DNA of 64,000 nt from Neisseria dentiae. GTDB taxonomy: Bacteria > Pseudomonadota > Gammaproteobacteria > Burkholderiales > Neisseriaceae. This document shows positions 18,891 through 27,626 of the stretch, piece after piece; positions within the stretch are counted from its first letter, which is position 1, and every line of letters begins with the position of its first letter. Under the pieces are notes generated by a model, which saw only the letters and a list, made by a program, of their open reading frames with translations, made no database searches and was not told where the DNA came from. Location: positions 1 through 64,000 of the forward strand of contig NZ_JANIKQ010000013.1 of NCBI RefSeq assembly GCF_024580525.1, read 5' to 3'. A program made the translations under genes and the position numbers.

Positions 18891-18921
18891 AAAAATACCC
18901 GGGCTTGTTCCGGGTATTTTT
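18891..18921 (+). terminator. Rho-independent terminator after the DASS gene
   Basis: AAAAATACCCGG pairs perfectly with CCGGGTATTTTT over a 7-base loop (GCTTGTT), followed by further T residues. It lies 40 bases after the stop. Confidence 0.8.
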
Positions 18922-19028
18922 GTTTTCAGGCTGGAATCGGAAGCAGCCGTCCGATATTGGCAAAAACCATGAATAAGGCCGTCTGAAAATTTTCAGACGG
19001 CCTCGTTGGTATTTTAATCTGACACCAC

Positions 19029-19136
19029 TATAGTAAATCCACTTAATTTCCGTTACAGCGTTGTTGCGCCTTGCCGTACTATCTGTACTGTCTGTGGCTT
19101 GCTGTCTTGTACCTAAAATTAATTGGATTCACTATA
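19029..19136. repeat. Correia element (CREE), short form
   Basis: The element is 108 bp with terminal inverted repeats beginning TATAGTAAATCC and TATAGTGAATCC. The CREE core GCCTTGCCGTACTATC followed by TGTACTGTCTGTGGC is clear. It lacks the internal segment of about 50 bp found in the copies near dapA and recJ, matching the known short class. Confidence 0.85.
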
Positions 19137-19163
19137 TAGCCAACTAACTTGATAAAAAGCACA

Positions 19164-19243
19164 CGTCATACTCGGGCTTGACCCGGGTATCTCCCGTTCC
19201 TTCCGTAACAAAAAAGATACTCGGGTCAAGCCCGAGTATGACG
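19164..19243. repeat. REP-like palindromic pair, copy 1
   Basis: CGTCATACTCGGGCTTGACC and, about 30 bases on, its inverted counterpart ending GTATGACG form a long imperfect stem. Related copies are at 39028, 43338 (half), 49063 (half) and 52098. Confidence 0.8.
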
Positions 19244-19300
19244 AAATGGTTATTAAATGGTTGATTTAACGATATATCCGGACACGGTTCGACCCGAATC

Positions 19301-21031
19301 CTAACTCGGGCATTTCAGGCCCAGCCATTTCATCGAGCCGTCGTGATCGGTTTCCTTCACGGTGAGGATGAAGTCGCCGATGTGGATACGGTCGCCTTCC
19401 ACCGGCAGGTTGCCCTCGAAGCGTTTTTTAAACAGCCCGCGCAGGGTCAGGTTGCGTTCTTCTTCGTTAAGCTGCAAGCCGTAGGCGTCGGCCAAGTCGC
19501 CCGCCATGCTGGAAGGGTTGACCACAAACTCGCCGAAGAAATTGAAGTTTATGCGCACGGAGTTGCCGGTTTCGGCAAAGCGTTTGGCGATGGTTTCCAC
19601 ATGCTCGGGCGGCACGATATACCAGGCGATGTCGCCTGCCTGCAAGCGGGTGTCCAAGCCCAGCTCTTCGCGTTTGCCGTTGCGGATTAGGGCGAAACAG
19701 CGGGTAGAGAGCAAATCCAAATCCTGCGCCACTTCGTCGGGGTGCATGCCTTCGGCGTCTGAGTCGGCCAGCACCTCATAGGCCAGAAGCGGCACCGATT
19801 CGCTTTCCGAAAGCCAGATTTCGCGGCTGTCGGCCGGTTCGGGTTTGGGCGGCACGGTTACTTTCAGCCAGCGCGCGACCACGGGAATGGTGGTGCCTTG
19901 AATCAGCAGCGACAGTATCACCACGGCAAAAGCCACGTCGAACAGCAGGCGCGCGTTGGGCACGCCCATCACCAGCGGCATCATGGCCAAGGTAATCGGC
20001 ACCGCGCCGCGCAGCCCCACCCAGCTGATATAGGCCATTTCGCGGCGGCTGTAGTGAAACTTCCAAATGCCGCTCACTACTGCGATCGGGCGGGCCACCA
20101 GCATCAGAAAGGCGGCGATGGCCAGGGCGTCCAAGCCTTGTTCCCACAGGCGGTGGGGCGTAACCAACAGGCCGAGCACCACAAACATACTGGCTTGTGC
20201 CAGCCAGGCCAGGCCGTCCATCACGCGCAAAACGTGTTCGGTGGCGTGGCTGTGGCGGTTGCCGACGATGATGCCCGCCAGATACACGGCCAAGAAGCCG
20301 CTGCCGCCGATCAGGTTGGTGAGGCCGAAAATCAGCAGGCCGCCCGAAACAATCATCAGCGCATACAGGCCCTCGGCCAAGTTTAGACGGCGTGTGAGCC
20401 GCGACAGGATTCTGCCGCCGATAAAGCCTGCGGCCAGGCCGAAGCCAAGCTGGAGCAGCAGCATCCATAAAAAAGACAACACGCCCGATTTTTCGGGAGT
20501 GAGCGTGAGCGAAATCAGCGCGGTTACCAAGAAAATCGCCATCGGGTCGTTGGCGCCCGATTCGATTTCGAGGGTAGCCTGCACACGCTCGTTAAGCCGC
20601 ACGCCGCTGTTGCGCAGCAGATTGAACACCGCGCCGGCATCGGTGGAGCCGACGATGGCCGCCATTAATATGCCGAAACGCCAGTCCCAACCCATATACC
20701 AGGTGGCGAACACACCCAACAGCGCCACGGTGGCGATTACGCCCCAGCTTGCCAAAACGGCGGCGGGTTTGAGAGCGATGCGGAAGCTGTCGAGCTTGGT
20801 GCGCAGGCCGCCGTCGAGCAGAATCACCGCCAAAGCCAGCTGGCCGATGGCGGTGGCGGTGAAAAAGTTGTCGAACTCGATGCCGCCTATGCCTTCGTCG
20901 CCCGCCAACATGCCCACGACCAAAAACATCAAAAGCAGCGGCATGCCGAGCCGTGCCGACAGCGTGGTGGAAATCACGCTGAGAAACAGCAGCAGCCCGC
21001 AGAGTACGAATAAACTGTTGAGTCCGTCCAT
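19301..21031 (-). CDS. nhaP2: K+/H+ antiporter NhaP2-type (CPA1)
   Basis: The 576-residue protein matches the length of E. coli NhaP2/CvrA. The first 400 residues form about 12 membrane segments with the CPA1 motif IVGSTDAGAVFNLLRN and the aspartate-containing ESGANDPMAIFL. A soluble regulatory tail follows: a TrkA-C-like region near residues 410-490, then a CorC-type domain. The start at 21031 (MDGLNSLFV) fits the family but has a poor Shine-Dalgarno. It probably extrudes K+ or Na+ in exchange for protons. Confidence 0.9.
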   Translation of the reverse strand: MDGLNSLFVLCGLLLFLSVISTTLSARLGMPLLLMFLVVGMLAGDEGIGGIEFDNFFTATAIGQLALAVILLDGGLRTKLDSFRIALKPAAVLASWGVIATVALLGVFATWYMGWDWRFGILMAAIVGSTDAGAVFNLLRNSGVRLNERVQATLEIESGANDPMAIFLVTALISLTLTPEKSGVLSFLWMLLLQLGFGLAAGFIGGRILSRLTRRLNLAEGLYALMIVSGGLLIFGLTNLIGGSGFLAVYLAGIIVGNRHSHATEHVLRVMDGLAWLAQASMFVVLGLLVTPHRLWEQGLDALAIAAFLMLVARPIAVVSGIWKFHYSRREMAYISWVGLRGAVPITLAMMPLVMGVPNARLLFDVAFAVVILSLLIQGTTIPVVARWLKVTVPPKPEPADSREIWLSESESVPLLAYEVLADSDAEGMHPDEVAQDLDLLSTRCFALIRNGKREELGLDTRLQAGDIAWYIVPPEHVETIAKRFAETGNSVRINFNFFGEFVVNPSSMAGDLADAYGLQLNEEERNLTLRGLFKKRFEGNLPVEGDRIHIGDFILTVKETDHDGSMKWLGLKCPS

Positions 21032-21379
21032 AATTTTTTGTGAATGTGTGTGTTTTGTGAAATGAAAGAAACGTGCGCATTTTAGCATGAAAACGCTTGT
21101 TTCTTAATGAAGAGCGGCGGTTTCGCCACATTCTTTCAGACGGCCTTGCCGCCTTTCGGGAGGCCGTCTGAAAGAATGAGACCTTTGCAAAACCTCCATC
21201 TGCGGCGCATTTCTGCGTTGTGCGCTGCTCGCTCGCTTGCCTAACTCTATGTTATGTCTGCGCTCGCTGCGCTGCTACGCCTTGAACTGCATCCACATCT
21301 GGGGGTTTTGCAAAGGTCTCAGAATGTGGCGAAATCGGCTATAATGCACGGTCTGTCCGGAACCATTTATAGGAATATT
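21032..21379. other. divergent intergenic region carrying a MITE
   Basis: The 348 bases between nhaP2 and the DUF808 gene contain no gene. They carry an inverted uptake-sequence pair (21135-21175) and a 145-bp MITE (21177-21321). Both lie inside a 14-bp perfect inverted repeat, TTTCGCCACATTCT at 21121-21134 and AGAATGTGGCGAAA at 21321-21334. Confidence 0.65.
21177..21321. mobile_element. MITE with GAGACCTTTGCAAAA terminal inverted repeats
   Basis: The ends are TGAGACCTTTGCAAAA and TTTTGCAAAGGTCTCA, a perfect 16-bp inverted repeat. No transposase is encoded. From memory the ends resemble those of IS5-family Neisseria elements such as IS1106. The interior is GC-rich and partly palindromic. Confidence 0.75.
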
Positions 21380-22258
21380 ATGGCTTTTGCCTCTCTTTTT
21401 ACTTTGCTCGACGATATTGCTTCGGTGCTCGACGATGTGGCGGTGATGACCAAAATGGCCGCCAAAAAAACCGCCGGCGTGGTGGGCGATGATTTGGCGC
21501 TGAATGCCAACCAGGTAACCGGCGTGAGCGCCGACCGCGAGCTGCCGATTGTGTGGGCGGTGGCGAAAGGTTCGCTGATAAATAAAGTGATACTGGTGCC
21601 GTTTTCGCTGCTGCTGTCGGTGTTCCTGCCGTGGCTGATTACGCCGCTGTTGGTGATTGGCGGTGCATTTCTGTGTTTCGAAGGCGTGGAAAAACTGCTG
21701 CACAAATTTTTAAACAAACACAGCGGCGACGACGGCCACCATGCCGCCAGCGACGAAATCGTCGACGAAAAAACCAAAATCAAAGGCGCCATCCGCACCG
21801 ATTTCATCTTGTCGGCCGAAATCATCATCATCGCGCTGGGCGTGGTGGGTGCTTACGGGCTGCTCACCAAATCGCTGGTGATGTCGGCCATCGGCATCGG
21901 CATGACCGTGGTTGTGTACGGCCTGGTGGCCGGTATCGTGAAGGCCGATGATTTCGGCATGTGGCTGATGAACAAGCCTTCTTCCGCCGCGCGCGCGTTG
22001 GGCAAGGGCATTATTTTGTTTATGCCGTGGTTTATGCGCGCCCTGAGCGTGGTGGGTATGCTGGCGATGTTTTTGGTGGGCGGCGGCATCATCGCCCACA
22101 ACGTCGGCTTTGTGCACGACTTCCTGCACGCCCTGCATTGGGATTCCGGCCTGATCGGACAGCTCGCCACGCTGGTGGTCGGCGTTTTAACCGGCGCGGC
22201 CGTGTGCGCGGTGGTGTTGCCGGTGATGAAATTATTCAGCAAGAAAAAAGCGCATTAA
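21380..22258 (+). CDS. DUF808 (YedI-like) inner-membrane protein
   Basis: The 292-residue protein begins MAFASLFTLLDDIASVLDDV and contains the conserved VMTKMAAKKTAGVVGDDLA segment of DUF808/YedI proteins. Five or six hydrophobic helices follow. The start follows ATAGGAATATT. The biochemical role is unknown. It is divergent from nhaP2 and followed by an uptake-sequence hairpin and lnt. Confidence 0.85.
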   Translation: MAFASLFTLLDDIASVLDDVAVMTKMAAKKTAGVVGDDLALNANQVTGVSADRELPIVWAVAKGSLINKVILVPFSLLLSVFLPWLITPLLVIGGAFLCFEGVEKLLHKFLNKHSGDDGHHAASDEIVDEKTKIKGAIRTDFILSAEIIIIALGVVGAYGLLTKSLVMSAIGIGMTVVVYGLVAGIVKADDFGMWLMNKPSSAARALGKGIILFMPWFMRALSVVGMLAMFLVGGGIIAHNVGFVHDFLHALHWDSGLIGQLATLVVGVLTGAAVCAVVLPVMKLFSKKKAH

Positions 22259-22264
22259 CACCGT

Positions 22265-22305
22265 AAGGCCGTCTGAAAGCAAACAAATGCTTTTCAGACG
22301 GCCTT
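22265..22305. terminator. inverted uptake-sequence hairpin between the DUF808 gene and lnt
   Basis: AAGGCCGTCTGAAAGC and GCTTTTCAGACGGCCTT pair with a small loop, six bases after the DUF808 stop. Confidence 0.6.
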
Positions 22306-22322
22306 ATCAAGCAAACCCGCTT

Positions 22323-23867
22323 ATGAACCCGATTCAAAAACTCGAACAACTCTGGCAGAAGCCGCTGTGTTACTGGCCGCTGCTGCTGGTGATTGCCGCC
22401 ACAACACCGTTAACGTTTGCGCCGTATTACCATTTCTGGCTGATGCCGCTCTTGTTTGGCGCGTTAATCCGCCTGACCGAGCTGCGCCCGCAGCACGCCG
22501 TGAAAAGCGCCTATCTGTTCGGCCTGATCGGTTATGCCGCGCAGTTTTATTGGATACACACCGCGCTGCACACCGTTTCCGGCCTGCCCAACCTTTACGC
22601 CGTGCCGCTCACTTTTCTGCTGCCCGCGTTTCTCGCCCTGTATCCCGCCGCTGCTTTCTGGCTGCTGAAAAAATTCAACCTGCCGCGTGCTTGGCGCATC
22701 GGCGCGGCGCTGCCGCTGTTGTGGACGCTTGCCGAATTCGCCCGCGAACGCTTGCTCACCGGTTTTGCCTGGGGCGCGCTCGGCTATTCGCAAATCACCG
22801 ACCACAGCCCGCTGGCCGGTTTCGCCCCGTTGGGCGGCATCCATCTGGTTACGCTCGCCACCGCCTGCATCGGCGCATGGCTGGTGTTGCTGGTGGATAA
22901 TTCAGGCCGTCTGAAACAGCGCGCGGTGGCGTTGGGCGGCATCGTGCTGTTGGCCGCCGCCGGTTTTGCCGCCAAACACACCGACTTCACCCGCCCCGAC
23001 GGCAGCACCGCCACCGTGGCATTGGCGCAGGGCAATATCCCGCAAACGCTGAAGTGGACGCCCGAACATTTTGCCCCCACGGTCGAGCGTTATTACGCCC
23101 AAGTGGCGGGCAGCCGCGCCGACATCGTGATTCTGCCCGAAACCGCCATCCCGCTGATGCGCCAAGATTTGCCGCAGGGTCTGCTGGCGCAGTTTGCCTG
23201 GCAGGCCAAAGAGAACGGCAGCGCATTGGCCATAGGCATCAGCCAATACACCTCGGACGGCCGCGATTACGAAAACGCCGTTATCAATCTCTCGCATTAC
23301 AGCGAAGAAGCGCCGGACCACATTCCGTATTACGCCAAAAACCACCTGGTGCCCTTCGGCGAATACAAACCGCTGCCGTGGCTCACCGAGCCGCTCTACC
23401 AAATGATGAATATGCCGCTGGCCGACTTCAAGCGCGGCGGCGTCGCCCAAGCGCCGTTTCAGATGGCCAATCAGAAAGTGGCTTTCAACATCTGTTATGA
23501 AGACGGCTTCGGCGACGAATTAATCGCTTCGGCCAAACAGGCCACGCTGCTGGCCAATGCCAGCAATATGGCGTGGTACGGCAAATCCAACGCCATGTTC
23601 CAACACTTGCAGCAGTCGCAGGCGCGCGCGCTGGAGCTGGGGCGTTATATGGTGCGCGCCACCAACACCGGCGCCACCGCCATCGTGGATCCGAAAGGCC
23701 GCATCGCCGCGCTGGCCGCCCCCGACACCGCCGCCGTGCTGGAAGGGCGCATCGAAGGCTATACCGGCGAAACCCCGTATATGAAGCTCGGCGGTTCGTG
23801 GCCGCTCGTTATCCTGTTGGGCGTGTTGGCCGCCGGTTTGTTTGTGTGGGGCAGATACCGCCGCTAA
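22323..23867 (+). CDS. lnt: apolipoprotein N-acyltransferase
   Basis: The 514-residue inner-membrane enzyme N-acylates lipoproteins in the last step of their maturation. About six N-terminal membrane helices are followed by a nitrilase domain. The expected triad is E in VILPETAIPL, K in the GSALAIGISQ-to-KNHLVPFGEYKPL stretch and C in FNICYEDGFGDE. A final membrane helix is present. The start at 22323 is favoured by family length. An uptake sequence is translated near 22904 (SGRLK). The window encodes several lipoproteins that would be its substrates. Confidence 0.93.
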   Translation: MNPIQKLEQLWQKPLCYWPLLLVIAATTPLTFAPYYHFWLMPLLFGALIRLTELRPQHAVKSAYLFGLIGYAAQFYWIHTALHTVSGLPNLYAVPLTFLLPAFLALYPAAAFWLLKKFNLPRAWRIGAALPLLWTLAEFARERLLTGFAWGALGYSQITDHSPLAGFAPLGGIHLVTLATACIGAWLVLLVDNSGRLKQRAVALGGIVLLAAAGFAAKHTDFTRPDGSTATVALAQGNIPQTLKWTPEHFAPTVERYYAQVAGSRADIVILPETAIPLMRQDLPQGLLAQFAWQAKENGSALAIGISQYTSDGRDYENAVINLSHYSEEAPDHIPYYAKNHLVPFGEYKPLPWLTEPLYQMMNMPLADFKRGGVAQAPFQMANQKVAFNICYEDGFGDELIASAKQATLLANASNMAWYGKSNAMFQHLQQSQARALELGRYMVRATNTGATAIVDPKGRIAALAAPDTAAVLEGRIEGYTGETPYMKLGGSWPLVILLGVLAAGLFVWGRYRR

Positions 23868-24128
23868 GCGGTTTTCAGACGGCCTCGGCGTAAAAATTTC
23901 CAGCACTAATAAAGACTTAAGAATAAAGCCCCACAATAAACCGAAACTGTGTTTTAATAGGGAACTATTTCCGATAAAAACACTCAAATATTTTAAATCA
24001 ATCGAAAACTTAAAAATACAAAAGTTTACCTATTAAGTATTGAAACCATACAGAGAAACGAGTTTAATAAGCAAGGCCGGTGCAGCAAACCCGAAACCGG
24101 CTCCGCACAACATAAGGAAAGCCAATCA

Positions 24129-24995
24129 ATGACCATGAATAACGCCTTCGCATTACCCGTACCCAGCGGTCACGGCAGCTTGGAGCAGTACATTCATACC
24201 GTAAACAATATTCCCATGCTTTCTGCCGAAGAAGAAACCCGGCTGGCAGAACGCCAACAGAAAGGCGACCTCGAGGCCGCCAAGCAACTGATTCTTTCGC
24301 ACCTGCGCGTTGTCGTATCGATTGCGCGCGGCTACGACGGCTACGGCCTCAACCAGGCCGACCTGATTCAGGAAGGCAACATCGGCCTGATGAAGGCGGT
24401 GAAACGTTTCGAGCCTACCCGCGGCGCACGCCTGTTTTCGTTTGCCGTGCATTGGATTAAGGCCGAAATCCACGAATTCATCTTGCGCAACTGGCGCTTG
24501 GTGCGCGTGGCCACCACCAAACCGCAGCGTAAACTGTTTTTCAACCTGCGCAGCATGCGTAAAAACCTCAATGCCTTAAGCCCCAAAGAAGCGCAGGAAA
24601 TCGCCGACGATTTGGGCGTGAAACTTTCCGAAGTGCTTGAGATGGAACAGCGCATGACCGGCCGCGACATCGGCATCATGGCCGACAACAGCGACGATGA
24701 AGACAGCTTCGCCCCCATCGACTGGCTGGCCGACAACGACACCGAGCCGACCCGCCAAATCGCCCAAAAAGCCCACTACGCCTTGCAAACCGAAGGTTTG
24801 CAAAACGCGCTGGCGCAATTGGACGACCGCAGCCGCCGCATCGTCGAAAGCCGCTGGCTGCAAGACGACGGCGGGCTGACCCTGCACGACTTGGCCGCGG
24901 AATACGGCGTATCCGCCGAGCGCATCCGCCAAATCGAAGCCAAAGCCATGCAGAAACTGCGCGGTTTCCTTGCCGAAGAGGCAGAAGCCGTTTAA
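24129..24995 (+). CDS. rpoH: heat-shock sigma factor (sigma-32)
   Basis: The 288-residue sigma-70-family protein has the RpoH box QRKLFFNLR, region 2 (FEPTRGARLFSFAVHWIKAE) and region 4 (LHDLAAEYGVSAERIRQIE). It directs RNA polymerase to heat-shock promoters. The start has AAGGAA ten bases upstream; an ATG two codons on is an alternative. The preceding 250 bases are AT-rich and could hold several promoters, as is common for rpoH. A strong hairpin follows. Confidence 0.95.
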   Translation: MTMNNAFALPVPSGHGSLEQYIHTVNNIPMLSAEEETRLAERQQKGDLEAAKQLILSHLRVVVSIARGYDGYGLNQADLIQEGNIGLMKAVKRFEPTRGARLFSFAVHWIKAEIHEFILRNWRLVRVATTKPQRKLFFNLRSMRKNLNALSPKEAQEIADDLGVKLSEVLEMEQRMTGRDIGIMADNSDDEDSFAPIDWLADNDTEPTRQIAQKAHYALQTEGLQNALAQLDDRSRRIVESRWLQDDGGLTLHDLAAEYGVSAERIRQIEAKAMQKLRGFLAEEAEAV

Positions 24996-25029
24996 GCGGG
25001 GCTGCTTGCCGGTAAAAACCAACAATCAA

Positions 25030-25062
25030 AAAGGCCGTCTGAAATGTTTCAGACGGCCTTTT
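25030..25062 (+). terminator. terminator after rpoH (inverted uptake sequences)
   Basis: AAAGGCCGTCTGAAA pairs with TTTCAGACGGCCTTTT over a minimal loop, with a short T-tract, 35 bases after the rpoH stop. Confidence 0.75.
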
Positions 25063-25172
25063 GCTATATGCAGGTAAACTTATTTCTGACACACTTTTTC
25101 AGTTAAGTGTGAGTATGGCGGAATGGTTGCTGAATAAGTGGCTTTACTCTATTGCTAAGCTTACCCGCCATA

Positions 25173-26168
25173 TCACACGATGGTTTCCAGTTTGCCTTGC
25201 AGCGGCAACAGCCAGACTTTCAGGTTTTTTTCTTGCGCCACAGTTTGCCGTATGAGTGCGCTGCTGCTAACGGCAAACGCAGTGGAAAAGGCATCGGCGG
25301 TTGCGGCGTTTTCAGCCATCACGCTGATGCTTCGGTAGCGCGGCTGGTTGAGGCCGCTTCGGGGGTGGAACAGGTGGGTGAAATGCCGGGCTTCGTCGAA
25401 CGGTGTGGCGTAGCCGCTCGAGGTGGCGAGCGCCTGGTTTTGCAGCGGCAAGGTGGCAAGCAGGGTGTGTTCTTGCTCGGGGTGGCGGATACCTGCCCGC
25501 CAGATATGACGGTGCTGCGTTTCCAAGGCGCGGATTTCGCCCATATCGACCAATGCTTGCTCCAACCCTGCATCGCGGAGCATATCGGTGATACGGTCGG
25601 TGATATAACCTTGTGCGATGCCGTTGAAAGAAAGCGCCATGCCGGGTTTGCGGAACCATACGGCGCGATTATCGAATACGATGTGTTCAAAGCCGACCCG
25701 CGACAGTGCGCGTGATACGGCGTGGCCGGGTATGTTACGGCTGCCGGGGCTGCGGGTGAAGTGGTCGGCATAAGCCTGCCACAGGGGTTGGATAGTGGGA
25801 TCGAATGCGCCCTGTGTGAGACGGTGGACATAGCGGCTGATGCTTAATACGGCCAGCATCTCGGCAGGCGGGTTGTTCAGACGGCCTGTTTGGTTGAGTT
25901 TGACCAACAGGCTGTCGTTGCGGTAGAGGCTGAAGATTTTTTCGAGCCGGTCAACTTCTGCAACGGCTTTTTCAATCAGATTGCGTGCAAAACGGGAATC
26001 AGGGTGGTAAAGACGCAAGTGTGCGTCTGCACCTAAGGCAATGCCGTGCCATTCTGTTGCTTGAGGCAGGTTTTTATTGCGGGAAGACAAACAGAACGGC
26101 AAGGCGGCAGCACCGGCAACGGCTGCACTGATGCCGATAAAGCGTCGGCGGGTAAGGGGTTTGTTCAT
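25173..26168 (-). CDS. nosX: NosX: Tat-exported ApbE-type FAD:protein FMN transferase
   Basis: The 331-residue protein has a twin-arginine signal (LTRRRFIGIS) and the ApbE fold, with SFNGIAQGYITDRI and a C-terminal TADAFSTAFAV metal-site segment. ApbE proteins attach FMN to threonine in S/TGAT motifs. The co-located NosR has SGATVT at 159-164, so NosR is the likely target. It is the last gene of the nos operon. A second, separate apbE belongs to the nqr locus at the window end. Confidence 0.88.
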   Translation of the reverse strand: MNKPLTRRRFIGISAAVAGAAALPFCLSSRNKNLPQATEWHGIALGADAHLRLYHPDSRFARNLIEKAVAEVDRLEKIFSLYRNDSLLVKLNQTGRLNNPPAEMLAVLSISRYVHRLTQGAFDPTIQPLWQAYADHFTRSPGSRNIPGHAVSRALSRVGFEHIVFDNRAVWFRKPGMALSFNGIAQGYITDRITDMLRDAGLEQALVDMGEIRALETQHRHIWRAGIRHPEQEHTLLATLPLQNQALATSSGYATPFDEARHFTHLFHPRSGLNQPRYRSISVMAENAATADAFSTAFAVSSSALIRQTVAQEKNLKVWLLPLQGKLETIV

Positions 26169-26231
26169 GGAGGCTCTCCGTTTCAGACGGCCTGTTTGGA
26201 AATTTACGGCTGCCTTGGGATGCTTTTGTTG

Positions 26232-26780
26232 TTAATGGCTGCCGTGCCGGTGGCCTTGCGGCATGGAGGATTGGGCGCCGGTTTGGAAAATATAGTCGTC
26301 AGGGATGTTGTCAAAACGCACAATCTCCCCACCGTTTTTAGCCGCGAAGGCTTCGGCATCGGCTTGTCGCGCAAAGGGAATGGCTTCTTGGGTTTTCATG
26401 CTGCTGATAAAGCCGCTGCGGATAACATAGTAGGCTTGCTTGGCATCCACCCATGCCGTGTCGGCATTGGGTTTGCTCCAATCGGCAACCTTGCCCATAT
26501 CGTTCACATAAATGGCGGCGATGTCTTTGGGTTCTTCGGGCAGCTTGGTGTAACTGAGCATCTGTAAAACGGTTGAAAACCACACCGGTTCCTGTTTGCT
26601 CTTCAGTTGGATTTGTGCTTTGGGGCCGTCGTGTTCGTTGAGATACATACCGCAATAATGGCCGACCGTTTGCCCGGTAAACTGCTGCGGCGCTCTTGGG
26701 GTTTCGGTTTGGCTGCCGCAAGCTGCCAACAGCAGCGAGAGTATGCCTGCCGATAAGATGGTGCGTAAGGTTTTGCTCAT
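26232..26780 (-). CDS. nosL: NosL copper-binding lipoprotein
   Basis: This 182-residue protein has a lipoprotein signal (LSLLLAACGS) and the NosL copper motif YCGMYLNEH, in which Cys and Met bind Cu(I). NosL delivers copper to nitrous oxide reductase. The ATG at 26780 follows AGGAGG; an in-frame TTG just upstream is not needed. The C terminus is histidine-rich (QGHRHGSH), which may also bind metal. Confidence 0.9.
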   Translation of the reverse strand: MSKTLRTILSAGILSLLLAACGSQTETPRAPQQFTGQTVGHYCGMYLNEHDGPKAQIQLKSKQEPVWFSTVLQMLSYTKLPEEPKDIAAIYVNDMGKVADWSKPNADTAWVDAKQAYYVIRSGFISSMKTQEAIPFARQADAEAFAAKNGGEIVRFDNIPDDYIFQTGAQSSMPQGHRHGSH

Positions 26781-26795
26781 CAATTATCCTCCTGT

Positions 26796-27626
26796 TTAAA
26801 TCTCACGTTTGCCGAACAGGTATCCGGCCCATGCCAGTGGAACCGCCACCCATAAAATTTGGGCGGCAATCAAAGTGCCCTTGCTTAAGGCAAGCTGTTC
26901 GCTCAAGCCGGCCATGCCGGCATAAATCGATGTGTTTTCATAACCGGTTAAGTTGAGCAGACGGTAAATATCAGTGGGATTGAGCAGCAAAGCGGCCTCC
27001 AGTATCGGGGCGGTAATAACCTGCTCCGTGTCGGCAACGAGTATGCCCAACAAGGCCATATCGAAAATCACCACGAAAAACAGCCACACACCGATGGCAA
27101 TGCCGGCAGCCGTGCCGCGCTCTTTCACCTTTGCGCTGATTAAATAGCCCAATGATAAAAACGAAGCACCCAAAACAATGCTGGCCGCAATCAGCAGCAA
27201 AAAGGGCTGCCATGCGGCAAAATCGAGGCCGCCGCCGAACAGTTGCAGGGCAATGCCGGCCAACCCGTAGCCTGCGCAGGTTGCCAGCACGAGAATAATC
27301 AGATGGCCGATGAATTTTCCGGCCAGAATTTGGCGGCGTGATACGGGGTAACTCAACAACAGTGCCATCGTGCCACGCTCGATTTCACCGATCAGCGCAT
27401 CGTAGGAAAGCAGCATGGCAATCAGCGGAATCAGAAAAATCGACAGGCTGGAAAGGCTGACAACGGTAACGGTTAACGGATCGGCTTTCACCGAGCCGGT
27501 GGGTGCGCTGCCGAGAAAACCGAGCGACAAGGCCAATGCGGCCAGCAACAGGGCTGCGGCGAGAACCCAGCGGTTGCGCAGGCTGTCGCGCACTTCTTTA
27601 CTGCTGATAATCCATACGGGATTCAT
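26796..27626 (-). CDS. nosY: NosY ABC-2 type permease
   Basis: The 276-residue protein has six predicted membrane helices and matches NosY, the permease partner of NosF and NosD in CuZ-site assembly of NosZ. DALIGEIERGTMALLLSYPV followed by SRRQIL is the ABC-2 coupling-helix region. Its start overlaps the nosF stop by four bases, which couples their translation. Confidence 0.92.
   Translation of the reverse strand: MNPVWIISSKEVRDSLRNRWVLAAALLLAALALSLGFLGSAPTGSVKADPLTVTVVSLSSLSIFLIPLIAMLLSYDALIGEIERGTMALLLSYPVSRRQILAGKFIGHLIILVLATCAGYGLAGIALQLFGGGLDFAAWQPFLLLIAASIVLGASFLSLGYLISAKVKERGTAAGIAIGVWLFFVVIFDMALLGILVADTEQVITAPILEAALLLNPTDIYRLLNLTGYENTSIYAGMAGLSEQLALSKGTLIAAQILWVAVPLAWAGYLFGKREI

Larger units (their letters stand above)
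18852..19300. other. repeat-rich intergenic region between the DASS gene and nhaP2
   Basis: No gene is seen in this 449-base gap between convergent genes. In order it holds a Rho-independent terminator, an inverted uptake-sequence hairpin (18976-19003), a short Correia element (19029-19136) and an 80-bp palindromic REP-like pair (19164-19243). Confidence 0.7.

Noticed and set aside
20067..21065. A 332-residue plus-strand frame opposite nhaP2
   Set aside because: Ser/Pro/Arg-rich translation typical of a shadow frame; NhaP2 on the minus strand is full length.
26781..26783. TTG as start of NosL
   Set aside because: An ATG immediately downstream has a well-spaced AGGAGG.
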